Source of the DNA: Nocardioides sediminis
Lineage (GTDB): Bacteria > Actinomycetota > Actinomycetes > Propionibacteriales > Nocardioidaceae
Length of the DNA stretch: 64,000 nucleotides
Assembly: GCF_003047295.1 (NCBI RefSeq)
Contig: NZ_PZYZ01000008.1
Location: 1-64,000, forward strand
Reading direction: 5' to 3'
Shown piece after piece: positions 1-15,523 of the stretch; position 1 is the stretch's first letter, and every line of letters starts with the position of its first letter. The notes below the pieces were generated by a model. The model searched no databases. It saw nothing but the letters and a program-made list of their open reading frames with translations, and had not been told where the DNA came from. The translations under genes and the position numbers were made by a program.

Positions 1-63
1 AACCGCGACACCAAACCAAAATCCAGTGTCAACGGGGCATAACAAACTAATTCGTCGACTATG

Positions 64-86
64 ACACACTGTTGAGTTCTCAAACA
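64..86 (-). promoter_or_regulatory. rRNA leader boxA-type antitermination site
   Basis: Read on the minus strand this is TGTTTGAGAACTCAACAG followed by TGTGT, which closely matches the boxA element of actinobacterial (for example mycobacterial) rRNA leaders. In those operons Nus factors load here so that polymerase reads through the structured rRNA. It lies between a good promoter at 264-293 and the left edge, so a 16S rRNA gene is expected just beyond position 1. No rRNA itself is inside the window. Confidence 0.8.
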
Positions 87-263
87 TCAGACGCACCCAA
101 GTTCGGCCCTTCCGGACCTCGTCTTGGGACAACCTGCAGAAACTTACCGGTCCGACTCCGACTCGTCAATCCGAGCTGGTGTCGCACCCGCCGCGCATGC
201 AAGAACCCGATCGTTCCGACCGGTGAGGCCGGTGAGGGCGGGCCGCTTGCGGCGACAGGTGAA

Positions 264-293
264 ACATTAGACCCCTCGTTCAACCGCTGACAA
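264..293 (-). promoter_or_regulatory. Probable rRNA operon promoter
   Basis: On the minus strand a TTGTCA -35 box (288-293) and a TAATGT -10 box (264-269) are separated by 18 bp, so transcription would start near 257 and run left through the boxA leader. It lies only 16 bp beyond the stop codon of the glycosylase gene, with no obvious terminator between them. Positions 1-300 hold no convincing protein gene; short open frames there are not believable. Confidence 0.7.
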
Positions 294-308
294 ATCGGGG
301 TGCCGACT

Positions 309-5282
<4,974 letters not shown>

Positions 5283-5283
<1 letters not shown>

Positions 5284-6470
5284 CACGCGCCTCCCCGGTC
5301 CTCGGCCCGGGCGCCGGCGACGATGCCCGGGAGCGCGGCGGTGAAGGCGTCGACGTCGGCCTCGGTGATCACCAGCGGCGGGACGAACCGCAGGGTGGAG
5401 GGCCCGGTCGCGTTGAGCAGGTAGCCGGCGTCGCGGGCGGCGGCGACGACGGCCGGGGCGTCCTCGGCGTCGAGGTCGGCGGCCAGCATCAGCCCGTGCC
5501 CGCGGACCTCGGTGACGAACGGCTGCTCGGCGAGCGCGTCGGCGAGGCGCTTGCCGACGTGCTCGGCGTGCTCGAGGAGGCCGTCGCGCTCGATGGTGTC
5601 CAGCACCGCGAGGGCCGCGGCGCACGCGACCGGGTTGCCGCCGAACGTGGTGCCGTGGCTGCCGGGCTGCAGCAGCCCGCCGGCCTCGCCGAGGGCAACC
5701 GTGGCGCCGATCGGCACACCGCCGCCGAGGCCCTTGGCCAGGGTCACGACGTCGGGGGTGACGCCGCCGGCGAAGGGCAGCTGGTGGGCGAACCACGCAC
5801 CGGTCCGGCCGATGCCGGTCTGCACCTCGTCGAGCCAGAGCAGGGCGCCGTGCCGGGTCGCGGTCTCGCGGGCCGCCGCGAGGTAGCCGTCGGGGGCGAC
5901 GTGCACGCCGGCCTCCCCCTGGATCGGCTCCAGGAGGACCGCCGCGGTCTCGTCGGTGACGGCGGCCGCGAGGGCGGCCTCGTCGCCGTACTCCACGAAG
6001 GTGACGTGCCCGGGCAGCGGCTCGAAGGGCTCCCGGTAGGCCGCCTTGGAGGTCAGCGCGAGGGCGCCCATCGTGCGGCCGTGGAAGCTGCCGGTGGCGG
6101 CGACGACGTGGGTGCGGCCGGTGCGCCGCGTCAGCTTGAAGGCCGCCTCGTTGGCCTCGGTCCCGGAGTTGGAGAAGAAGACCCGGCCCGAGGCCCCGAG
6201 CAGCGCAAGCAGCCGCTCGGCCAGGGCGAGCTGGGGCTCGGAGGCCATGAAGTTGGAGACGTGGCCCAGGGTCTGCAGCTGCGTGGTGACCGCCTCGACG
6301 ACGGCCGGGTGGGCGTGGCCGAGCGCGTTGACGGCGATGCCGGCGTAGAGGTCGACGTACTCACGCCCGGCGTCGTCCCAGACCCGGACGCCCTCGCCGC
6401 GCTCGAGCTTGAGCGCGGGCGTGCCGAAGGTGTTCATCAGGGCGCCCTCGTAGCGCTGCTGCCAGCTCAT
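5283..6470 (-). CDS. argD: Acetylornithine aminotransferase
   Basis: This 395-aa PLP enzyme converts N-acetylglutamate semialdehyde to N-acetylornithine with glutamate as amino donor. [15 protein letters not shown] (phosphate-binding), [23 protein letters not shown] and [15 protein letters not shown], which holds the PLP-binding lysine, mark the class III aminotransferase fold. Length and order are normal. It overlaps argB at its start and argF at its end by ATGA, so the operon is translated as a chain. Confidence 0.96.
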
Positions 6471-7408
6471 CCCTTGACCTCCGGGGTGGTGTGCGCCTTG
6501 CGCAGGCGGGTCTCGACGCCCGGCAGCACCTGCGTGCCGACGCCTTCGTCGGTGAAGATCTCGAGGAGCACGGCGTGCTCCTCGCGCCCGTCGACGACGG
6601 TGGCACGCGGTACGCCGCCCTGCACGGCTTGGAGGCAGGCGGTCATCTTGGGGACCATCCCGCTGGCCAGCGTGGGCAGCATCTCCTCGAGGGACTCGGG
6701 GCTGATCTCCTGGATGACGTCGTCGCTGTCGGGCCAGTCGCGGAACAGGCCCTCGACGTCGGTCAGCACGAGCAGCTTCTCGGCATCCAGCGCGATCGCG
6801 AGCGCGGCCGCGGCGGTGTCGGCGTTGACGTTGTGGACCTGTCCGTCCTCGTCGGGGGCGACGCTGGAGATCACCGGGATCCGGCCGGCCTCGACTATGT
6901 CGCGCACCGCCTCGGGGCGCACCTTGGCGACCTCGCCCACCAGCCCGAGGTCCACCTCCTCGCCGTCGACGACGGTGTTGGTCGCCTCGGCGGTGAACAG
7001 GCCGGCGTCCTCCCCGGACAGGCCCACGGCGAGCGGACCGTGCTCGTTGATGAGGCCGACCAGCTCGCGCTGCACCTGGCCGACGAGGACCATGCGGACG
7101 ACGTCCATGGCCTCGGGCGTGGTGACCCGCAGGCCGCCCCGGAACTCCGAGGTGATGTCGAGGCGCTTGAGCATGGCCGAGATCTGCGGACCACCACCGT
7201 GCACGACGACCGGCTTGAAGCCGGCGAAGCGCAGGAAGGCGATGTCCTCGGCGAACGCCTTCTTGAGGGTGTCGTCGGTCATCGCGTTGCCGCCGTACTT
7301 CACCACGATCGTGCGGCCGTGGTAGCGCTTGAGCCACGGCAGCGCGGCGGCGAGCGTGCGCGCCTTGGCGGGGTCGGGACGGTTCTGGGCGTTGGGTGTC
7401 TGGGTCAT
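6467..7408 (-). CDS. argB: Acetylglutamate kinase
   Basis: This 313-aa kinase phosphorylates N-acetylglutamate and is the usual arginine feedback point. VVKYGGNAM holds the phosphate-binding lysine, [10 protein letters not shown] the glycine loop, and [13 protein letters not shown] and GMVPKM are typical downstream motifs. The roughly 30-residue N-terminal helix before the kinase core ([17 protein letters not shown]) is characteristic of arginine-sensitive hexameric forms, so allosteric inhibition by arginine is likely. It overlaps argJ and argD by ATGA. Confidence 0.96.
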   Translation of the reverse strand: MTQTPNAQNRPDPAKARTLAAALPWLKRYHGRTIVVKYGGNAMTDDTLKKAFAEDIAFLRFAGFKPVVVHGGGPQISAMLKRLDITSEFRGGLRVTTPEAMDVVRMVLVGQVQRELVGLINEHGPLAVGLSGEDAGLFTAEATNTVVDGEEVDLGLVGEVAKVRPEAVRDIVEAGRIPVISSVAPDEDGQVHNVNADTAAAALAIALDAEKLLVLTDVEGLFRDWPDSDDVIQEISPESLEEMLPTLASGMVPKMTACLQAVQGGVPRATVVDGREEHAVLLEIFTDEGVGTQVLPGVETRLRKAHTTPEVKG

Positions 7409-8552
7409 GAGCTGTAGGCGCTGTTCTCGTGGACGTAGGCGTGGGTGAGGTCGTTGGTCCAGACCGTGGCGCGGGCGTCGCCGGCCTTGAGGTCGATGGT
7501 GACGCTGACCTCGCGGCCGGTCAGGTCGACGGTCGCGGGGTCCTCGGCCGGCGTCGAGCGCCGGCACACCCAGACGCCGTTCATGGCGACATCGAGGTCG
7601 GCGGGGTCGAAGGCGGCCTGCGTGGTGCCGATGCTGGCGAGCACGCGCCCCCAGTTGGGGTCGTTGCCGAAGACGGCGGCCTTGAACAGGTTGGAGCGGG
7701 CGACGCTCCGCGCCACCTCGACGGCCTCGTCCTCCGAGGCGGCGTTGAGCGCGGTGATGGCGATCTCGTGGTCGGCGCCCTCGGCGTCCTTGAGCAGCTG
7801 CATCGCCAGGTCGGTGCAGGCCTGGGTGAGCGCGTCGGTGAAGTCCGCCGGGGTCGGCGTGATGCCGCTGGCCCCGCTAGCCATCACGGTGACGGTGTCG
7901 TTGGTCGACATGCAGCCGTCGGAGTCGAGCCGGTCGAAGGAGACGCGGGTGGCGGCGCGCAGCGCCTCGTCGAGGCCGTCGGCGGGCACGACCGCGTCGG
8001 TGGTCAGGACCACGAGCATCGTGGCGAGCTGGGGGGCCAGCATGCCGGCGCCCTTGGCCATCCCGCCGATCGACCAGCCCGCTCCCTCGACGACGACCTG
8101 CTTGCTGACCGAGTCGGTGGTCATGATCGCCTCGGCCGCGGCCGGGCCGCCGTCCTCCGACAGCGCGGCGTGCGCGGCGTCGACGCCCGCGAGCACGGCG
8201 TCGCGGTCGTTGGCCAGGCCGATGAGCCCCGTCGAGCAGACGACGACGTCGATCGCACCGATGCCCAGGTGCTCCGCGACGCGCTCCGCGACCGCGTGGG
8301 TGGTCTGGAAGCCCTCGGGGCCGGTGTAGCAGTTGGCGCCGCCCGAGTTGAGGACGACCGCGCGGACGGTGCCGTCCTTGACGACCTCCTGGCTCCACAG
8401 GATCGGGTTGGCCTTGCAGCGGTTGGAGGTGAACACGGTGGCGGAGTCGAACGTGGGGCCGGCGTTGACGACCAGCGCGACGTCCTTGCCGCCGCTCGTC
8501 TTGAGGCCGGCCTCGACGCCGGCGGCGGTGAACCCTGCGGGGTGGGTGGTGG

Positions 8553-8556
<4 letters not shown>
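7405..8556 (-). CDS. argJ: Bifunctional ornithine acetyltransferase / N-acetylglutamate synthase
   Basis: This 383-aa enzyme recycles the acetyl group from acetylornithine to glutamate, making the cyclic pathway; no separate argA or argE is seen here. The precursor self-cleaves before a threonine. That site is visible in [16 protein letters not shown], giving an alpha and a beta chain. The conserved [10 protein letters not shown] and NDPNWGR motifs are present. The ATG overlaps the stop of the ACT-domain gene. Whether the enzyme also makes acetylglutamate from acetyl-CoA cannot be told from sequence. Confidence 0.96.
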
Positions 8557-10865
<2,309 letters not shown>

Positions 10866-10907
10866 ATCCGGTGTCGCCACGTCGGCCGTGCCCCTACGTT
10901 GGGCGCC

Positions 10908-11717
10908 ATGACACGACTGACGCCCGAGGTCTACCTCGACCACATCCGCGCCGAGTCAGCCCGGTTCCGTGCCGTGCTGGCCGACTGCGAGCCCGCCGCC
11001 CGGGTGCCGTCCTGCCCCGACTGGGACGCGGGCGACCTGCTGTGGCACCTGGTGACGGTGCAGTGGTTCTGGTCGAGGGCCGTCTCCGGCCGGCCCGCCG
11101 AGGTCGACCTGTCCGCCGAGCCGACGCGGCCGGCGACCCACGACGAGACGCTGGAGGCCTTCGACGTCTGGAGCGCCGCCCTGTCAGGCGCACTGGAGGG
11201 CCTCGACGCGGGTGAGCCCGCCTGGACGTGGTCGTCCGACCCGGCCGACCACACCGTCGGGTTCATCCTGCGGCGCCAGGCGCACGAGGCGCTGATCCAC
11301 CGGCTGGACGCCGAGCAGGCCGCCGGGGTGGCGTCCGAGGTCGATGCGCGACTCGCCGCCGACGGGGTGGCGGAGGTCGTGGGCGTGATGTACGGCGGGT
11401 GCCCGCCGTGGGGTTCGTGGGAGCCGCTCCCCCACCACGTCCGCCTGGACTGCACCGACACCGGCGACGAGGTGTGGGCGCAGCTCGGGCTGTTCAACGG
11501 GACGCACCCCGAGACCGGCGAGGTGTTCTCCGACGAGGACGACTGCCACCTCGTGGACCCACCCGCCGGCGTCGAGCCCGACGCCGTGATCGACGGTCCG
11601 GCCGCCGCCCTCGATGCCTGGCTGTGGCACCGGGGCGACGACTCGGGCCTGTCGGTCGCGGGCGACCGGGACGTCCTGACGCGCTTCCGCGCGATCGTGG
11701 CCACTCCGATCGACTGA
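10908..11717 (+). CDS. Maleylpyruvate isomerase-like N-terminal domain protein
   Basis: This 269-aa protein is a clearer member of the same family. The N-terminal LTPEVYLDHIRAESARF and VPSCPDWDAGDLLWHL, then RRQAHEALIHRLDAE around residue 130, match the metal-binding MDMPI bundle. Family zinc ligands are His and Glu, and HEALIHR is the likely site. The C-terminal half is the sterol-carrier-like domain. The ATG at 10908 has a TACGTT -10 box ending 7 nt upstream, again leaderless, so it is probably transcribed on its own. It ends 7 nt from the convergent pheT stop. The substrate is unknown. Confidence 0.78.
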   Translation: MTRLTPEVYLDHIRAESARFRAVLADCEPAARVPSCPDWDAGDLLWHLVTVQWFWSRAVSGRPAEVDLSAEPTRPATHDETLEAFDVWSAALSGALEGLDAGEPAWTWSSDPADHTVGFILRRQAHEALIHRLDAEQAAGVASEVDARLAADGVAEVVGVMYGGCPPWGSWEPLPHHVRLDCTDTGDEVWAQLGLFNGTHPETGEVFSDEDDCHLVDPPAGVEPDAVIDGPAAALDAWLWHRGDDSGLSVAGDRDVLTRFRAIVATPID

Positions 11718-11724
11718 CCGCTCG

Positions 11725-14229
11725 TCAGCGCTGGACGGCCCCCGTGCGCTCGGCGGCGAGCCGCACGGCGGCGTCGCGCGCGGCGGACGCCTCGCCCTCC
11801 TTGAGGGTCCGGTCCGGGGCCCGGAAGCGCAGCGCGAAGGCCAGCGACTTCTTCCCCTCGCCGACCTGCTCGCCGGTGTAGACGTCGAAGAGGCGGATGG
11901 ACTCCAGGAGCTCGCCGGCGCCCTCGCGCAGCGCAGCCTCGACGTCGGCGGCCGGCACGTGCTCGTCCACGACCAGGGCGACGTCCTCCTTGGCGACCGG
12001 GTAGGTCGAGAAGGAGGGGGACGGACGCAGGTGCACCGCGTGCTCGAGCAGGACGTCGAGGTCGACCTCCGCGGCGACGGAGCGCGGCGGGATGCCGAAC
12101 GCGGAGCACACCCGGGGGTGGAGCTCTCCGGCGTGCCCGACCAGCACGTCGCCGAGCAGCAGGGCGGCGCACCGGCCCGGGTGCCACGGCGCGGTGTCGG
12201 CGGGACGGGTGGTCAGCTCCAGGCCGAGCGCCTCGGCCACGACCCGTGCGGCGTCGACGGCGTCGGACCACGCGACCGGCCGGCCGTCGCCCCACCAGCC
12301 GGCGGACTCCGCCTCGCCGGTGGCGACCACGCCGAGGTGCAACGGCTGGTCGGGCAGCGCCTTGGTCAGGGCGTCGAGCTCGGCATCGGTGGGCCGCCGG
12401 TCCACGGGGAGGATCGGCGCCGGGGCCGTGGCCCGGGGCAGGGTCACCGGCGCCGCCTCGAAGATGGCGACCGACGTCGTCCCGAGCCCGACGTTCCTCG
12501 CGGCGGTGCGCAGCAGCGCCGGCAGCAGGGTGGTCGTCATGCCGGGCGTCTCGCTGTTGAGCGGGTTGGACAGGCGCAGGGTGGTGCGGCGCGGGTCGTC
12601 CTCGTCGAGGCCGAGGGCGTCGAGGTCGGCCTCGCCGACGAACGGGAAGGTCACCACCTCGACGTACCCGGCGCCGGCCATGGTGCGGCCGATGCGACGG
12701 CGGAGCAGCTGGCTGCGCGTCAGCCCGCGCCCCCCGGGCGCCTTGGGCAGCACGGACGGGATCGTGTCGTAGCCGACGAGGCGGACGACCTCCTCCGTGG
12801 TGTCCTGGGGGTCGGTGAGGTCGTGGCGCCACGGCGGCGGGACGACGTGGAGGGTGCCCGTGCCGGAGACCTCGCAGCCGACGGCGCGCAGCGCCTCCAC
12901 CGCGCGCTCCTCGCTGATGTCGAGCCCGGAGACCCGGGCGGCCCGGTCCGCGGCGACGGTGATCACCGGCATGGGTGGCGGCGTGCCCACCACCGTGACG
13001 CCGGGCTCGGCCTGTCCTCCGCCGTAGGTCGTGAGCAGCTCGACGACCCGGTCCGCCGCGGCCTCGCAGATGGTCGCGTCGACGCCGCGCTCGTTGCGCT
13101 TGCCGGCCTCGGAGGTGATCTTGTGGCGCCGGCCCGTGCGGAACATGGCCGTCGCGTCCCAGTGGGCCGCCTCGACCAGGACGCGCGTGGTGGTGGCCGA
13201 CATCTCGGTCGTCTCGCCCCCCATGACGCCGCCGAGGCCGATGATGCCCGAGTCGTCGGTGACCACGAGGTCCTCCTCCGACAAGGTGCGCGCGGTGCCG
13301 TCCAGGGTGGTGAGGCGCTCACCGGCCCTCGCCCGGCGTACGACGATGGGACCCTGCAGCCGGTCGGCGTCGTAGCCGTGGATCGGCCGCCCGGTCTCGA
13401 GCATCACGTAGTTGGTGACGTCGACGGCCAGGGAGATCGGCCGCATCCCTGCCGCCGTGATCCGCTGGGCGATGAACTCCGGGGTCGGTGCTGACGGGTC
13501 GAACCCGGTGACGGTGCGTGCCACGAAGACCGGGCAGCCCACCGGGTCCTCGACGACGACCGGGTGACCCTCGTCGTTGGCCTCGGGGGTGTCGCGGATC
13601 GCCGGGTCGCGGAAGCCGGTCGCGCCGGGGACCGAGACGAGCACCTCGCGCGCGATGCCGCGCAGGGACAGGGCGTACGCGCGGTCGGGGTTGACCTCGA
13701 ACTCGATGATCTCCTCGTCGAGGCCCAGCAGGGGCCGCACGTCCTGCCCGGGCTCGCCGGAGCCGGACGGGAGCACGATGATCCCGTCGTGGTCCTCGCC
13801 CAGGCCGAGCTCCGCGGCCGAGCAGATCATGCCGGACGAGACGTGCCCGTAGGTCTTGCGTGCGGAGATCTCGAACCCGCCGGGCAGCACTCCCCCGGGG
13901 AGCACGACGGCGACCAGGTCACCGGGCGCGAAGTTGTGGGCCCCGCAGACGATGCCCACCCCACGTCCAGCCTCGCCGGTGCCGTGGGCAGCGTTCAGCT
14001 CCGGGCCGACGTCGACGGTGCACCAGTTGATGGTCTTGCCGTTCTTCTGGGGCTCGGGCTCCATCGTCAGCACCCGGCCGACGACGAGGGGGCCGGCGAT
14101 CTCGGCGCCGGGGCTGTGGATGCCCTCCAGCTTGAGGCCGGTCATGGTCAGCCGGGCGGTGAGCTCCTCGGTGGTGACGTGGTCGGGCACGTCGACGTAC
14201 TCGGTGATCCAGGACAGGGGCGTCTTCAT
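11725..14229 (-). CDS. pheT: Phenylalanine-tRNA ligase beta subunit
   Basis: This 834-aa protein is the non-catalytic half of the alpha2-beta2 PheRS tetramer that charges tRNA-Phe. Domains in order are an N-terminal segment starting MKTPLSWITEYVDVP, an EMAP-type tRNA-binding domain (about 40-155), the B3/B4 editing domain (about 210-385), B5 (about 405-480), a catalytic-like core, and a C-terminal anticodon-binding domain (about 740-834). Length is normal. It follows pheS by 15 nt, with GGGAGG as ribosome site. Confidence 0.97.
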   Translation of the reverse strand: MKTPLSWITEYVDVPDHVTTEELTARLTMTGLKLEGIHSPGAEIAGPLVVGRVLTMEPEPQKNGKTINWCTVDVGPELNAAHGTGEAGRGVGIVCGAHNFAPGDLVAVVLPGGVLPGGFEISARKTYGHVSSGMICSAAELGLGEDHDGIIVLPSGSGEPGQDVRPLLGLDEEIIEFEVNPDRAYALSLRGIAREVLVSVPGATGFRDPAIRDTPEANDEGHPVVVEDPVGCPVFVARTVTGFDPSAPTPEFIAQRITAAGMRPISLAVDVTNYVMLETGRPIHGYDADRLQGPIVVRRARAGERLTTLDGTARTLSEEDLVVTDDSGIIGLGGVMGGETTEMSATTTRVLVEAAHWDATAMFRTGRRHKITSEAGKRNERGVDATICEAAADRVVELLTTYGGGQAEPGVTVVGTPPPMPVITVAADRAARVSGLDISEERAVEALRAVGCEVSGTGTLHVVPPPWRHDLTDPQDTTEEVVRLVGYDTIPSVLPKAPGGRGLTRSQLLRRRIGRTMAGAGYVEVVTFPFVGEADLDALGLDEDDPRRTTLRLSNPLNSETPGMTTTLLPALLRTAARNVGLGTTSVAIFEAAPVTLPRATAPAPILPVDRRPTDAELDALTKALPDQPLHLGVVATGEAESAGWWGDGRPVAWSDAVDAARVVAEALGLELTTRPADTAPWHPGRCAALLLGDVLVGHAGELHPRVCSAFGIPPRSVAAEVDLDVLLEHAVHLRPSPSFSTYPVAKEDVALVVDEHVPAADVEAALREGAGELLESIRLFDVYTGEQVGEGKKSLAFALRFRAPDRTLKEGEASAARDAAVRLAAERTGAVQR

Positions 14230-14244
14230 CTCGGATCCTCCCTC

Positions 14245-15342
14245 TCAGATCTCGGACCCGAAGGCGGACGAGAACCGGACGTCGCCCTCGAAGAGCGGTC
14301 GCAGGTCCTCCAGGTCGTGGCGGAACATGAAGCTGCGGTCGATGCCCATGCCGAACGCGAAGCCGGAGTAGGTCTCGGGGTCGACGCCGCAGGCGACCAG
14401 CACCCGCGGATTGACCACGCCGCAGCCGCCCCACTCGATCCAGCCCTCGCCGCGGCAGGTGCGGCACGAGGCGCTGTCGAGACCGCGGCACACGAAGCAT
14501 CGGACGTCGACCTCCGCCGACGGCTCGGTGAAGGGGAAGTACGACGGGCGGAAGCGGGTGTCGATGCCGTCGCCGAACAGCTGTGACGCCAGGTGGTCCA
14601 GCGAGCCCTTGAGGTGGGCCATGGTGATGCCCTCGTCGACGACGAGCCCCTCGACCTGGTGGAACATCGGGCTGTGCGTCGCGTCGTACTCGTCGGTGCG
14701 GAAGACGCGGCCGGGGCAGGCGACGTAGATGGGCGGCCTGCGCGTCAGCATGGTGCGGGCCTGGACCGGTGACGTCTGGGTGCGCAGCACGACGTGGTGG
14801 TCTGCGGGCTCGGTCCAGAAGGTGTCCTGCATGGTGCGGGCGGGGTGGTCGGGGCCGAGGTTGAGGGCGTCGAAGTTGAGCCACTCGGCCTCCACGACGG
14901 GTCCCTCGGCGATCTCCCAGCCCATCGCGACGAAGATGTCGGCGATCAGCTCGGACTGCAGCGTGATGGGGTGCCGGCTGCCACGCCGGGCCCGGTTGGT
15001 CGGGAGCGTGACGTCGACGGTCTCCTCGACCAGCATCCGCTCCTCGTGCTCGGCCTCGAGCTCCACCTGGCGCTGGGCCAGCGCCTTGTTGACGGCGCCG
15101 CGGGCCTGGCCCACGCGCTGGCCGGCGTCCTTGCGGGCCTGCGGAGGCAGGGCGCCGATCTCCCGGTTGGCCAGGGCCAGCGGCGAGCGATCGCCGACGT
15201 GCTCGAGGCGGACCACCTTGAGCGACTCCAGGTCGGTGGCGGCGGCGATGGCGGCCACGGCCGCCTCGCGCATCGCCTCGACCTCGTCGGCCTTGAGCGG
15301 GGTGACCTCGACAGGGTCGTACTCGGTGTTGGGGCCGGACAT
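14245..15342 (-). CDS. pheS: Phenylalanine-tRNA ligase alpha subunit
   Basis: This 365-aa subunit is the class II catalytic subunit of PheRS. It has an N-terminal coiled coil for tRNA (about 1-100) and the catalytic domain with [19 protein letters not shown] and [10 protein letters not shown]. Between the [10 protein letters not shown] segment and the WIEWGGCG segment it carries CFVC and CRTC, a four-cysteine insertion that could hold a metal; many PheS proteins lack it. The ATG has AAAGGGAG just upstream. A structured leader with a mini-ORF precedes it (see 15406-15526). Confidence 0.97.
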   Translation of the reverse strand: MSGPNTEYDPVEVTPLKADEVEAMREAAVAAIAAATDLESLKVVRLEHVGDRSPLALANREIGALPPQARKDAGQRVGQARGAVNKALAQRQVELEAEHEERMLVEETVDVTLPTNRARRGSRHPITLQSELIADIFVAMGWEIAEGPVVEAEWLNFDALNLGPDHPARTMQDTFWTEPADHHVVLRTQTSPVQARTMLTRRPPIYVACPGRVFRTDEYDATHSPMFHQVEGLVVDEGITMAHLKGSLDHLASQLFGDGIDTRFRPSYFPFTEPSAEVDVRCFVCRGLDSASCRTCRGEGWIEWGGCGVVNPRVLVACGVDPETYSGFAFGMGIDRSFMFRHDLEDLRPLFEGDVRFSSAFGSEI

Positions 15343-15376
15343 GGCTCCCTTTCCTCGCGTCTACGTGGACGCGCTG

Positions 15377-15382
15377 ATTCTA
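15377..15382 (-). promoter_or_regulatory. Possible proximal pheS -10 box
   Basis: TAGAAT on the minus strand would start a transcript about 27 nt before the pheS ATG. No good -35 box is seen (AGTCGT at 17 bp). It may be a second promoter that bypasses the upstream leader, or a chance match. Confidence 0.35.
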
Positions 15383-15405
15383 GAAGTGGGTCGGACGGGA
15401 CGACT

Positions 15406-15515
15406 CCCCGGACCCGGCGTCGTGCGAGAGCCTGCTGTCGCCTCAGTCGGACGCGCGTGCAGCCCCCGGACCGACGGCCGGTCCGGGGCGCGGAAATCGC
15501 TGACGTGGCTGCACG
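15406..15515 (-). promoter_or_regulatory. Structured pheS leader with competing pairings
   Basis: In the minus-strand RNA, CCCCGGACC (15480-15488) can pair with GGTCCGGGG at 15464-15472 (7-nt loop) or with a second identical copy at 15406-15414. An outer stem pairs CGTGCAGCC (15507-15515) with GGCTGCACG (15456-15464). A mini-ORF runs through the first arms. This could be an attenuator for pheST, or simply the terminator of the kinase gene ending at 15524. No T-box signature was found and no U-tract follows. Confidence 0.4.
15443..15514 (-). CDS. Putative 23-codon leader peptide upstream of pheS
   Basis: A GTG at 15512-15514 opens a 23-residue frame ending in TGA. A TAGCAT hexamer (15521-15526) ends 6 nt upstream, the same leaderless layout used by many genes here, and it overlaps the stop codon of the kinase. 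The peptide has one Phe, coded by TTT, a rare codon in this genome, placed 5 nt before the first arm of the main hairpin. A stalled ribosome there would cover that arm. One Phe codon is weak for classical attenuation, so the role is a guess. Confidence 0.35.
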   Translation of the reverse strand: MQPRQRFPRPGPAVGPGAARASD

Positions 15516-15523
15516 TGTCGATG

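Noticed and set aside
72..290. Short open frames at the left edge
   Set aside because: They lie over the rRNA promoter and boxA leader and have no resemblance to proteins.
15343..15523. T-box riboswitch upstream of pheS
   Set aside because: No T-box core sequence was found in the leader; only inverted repeats are seen.
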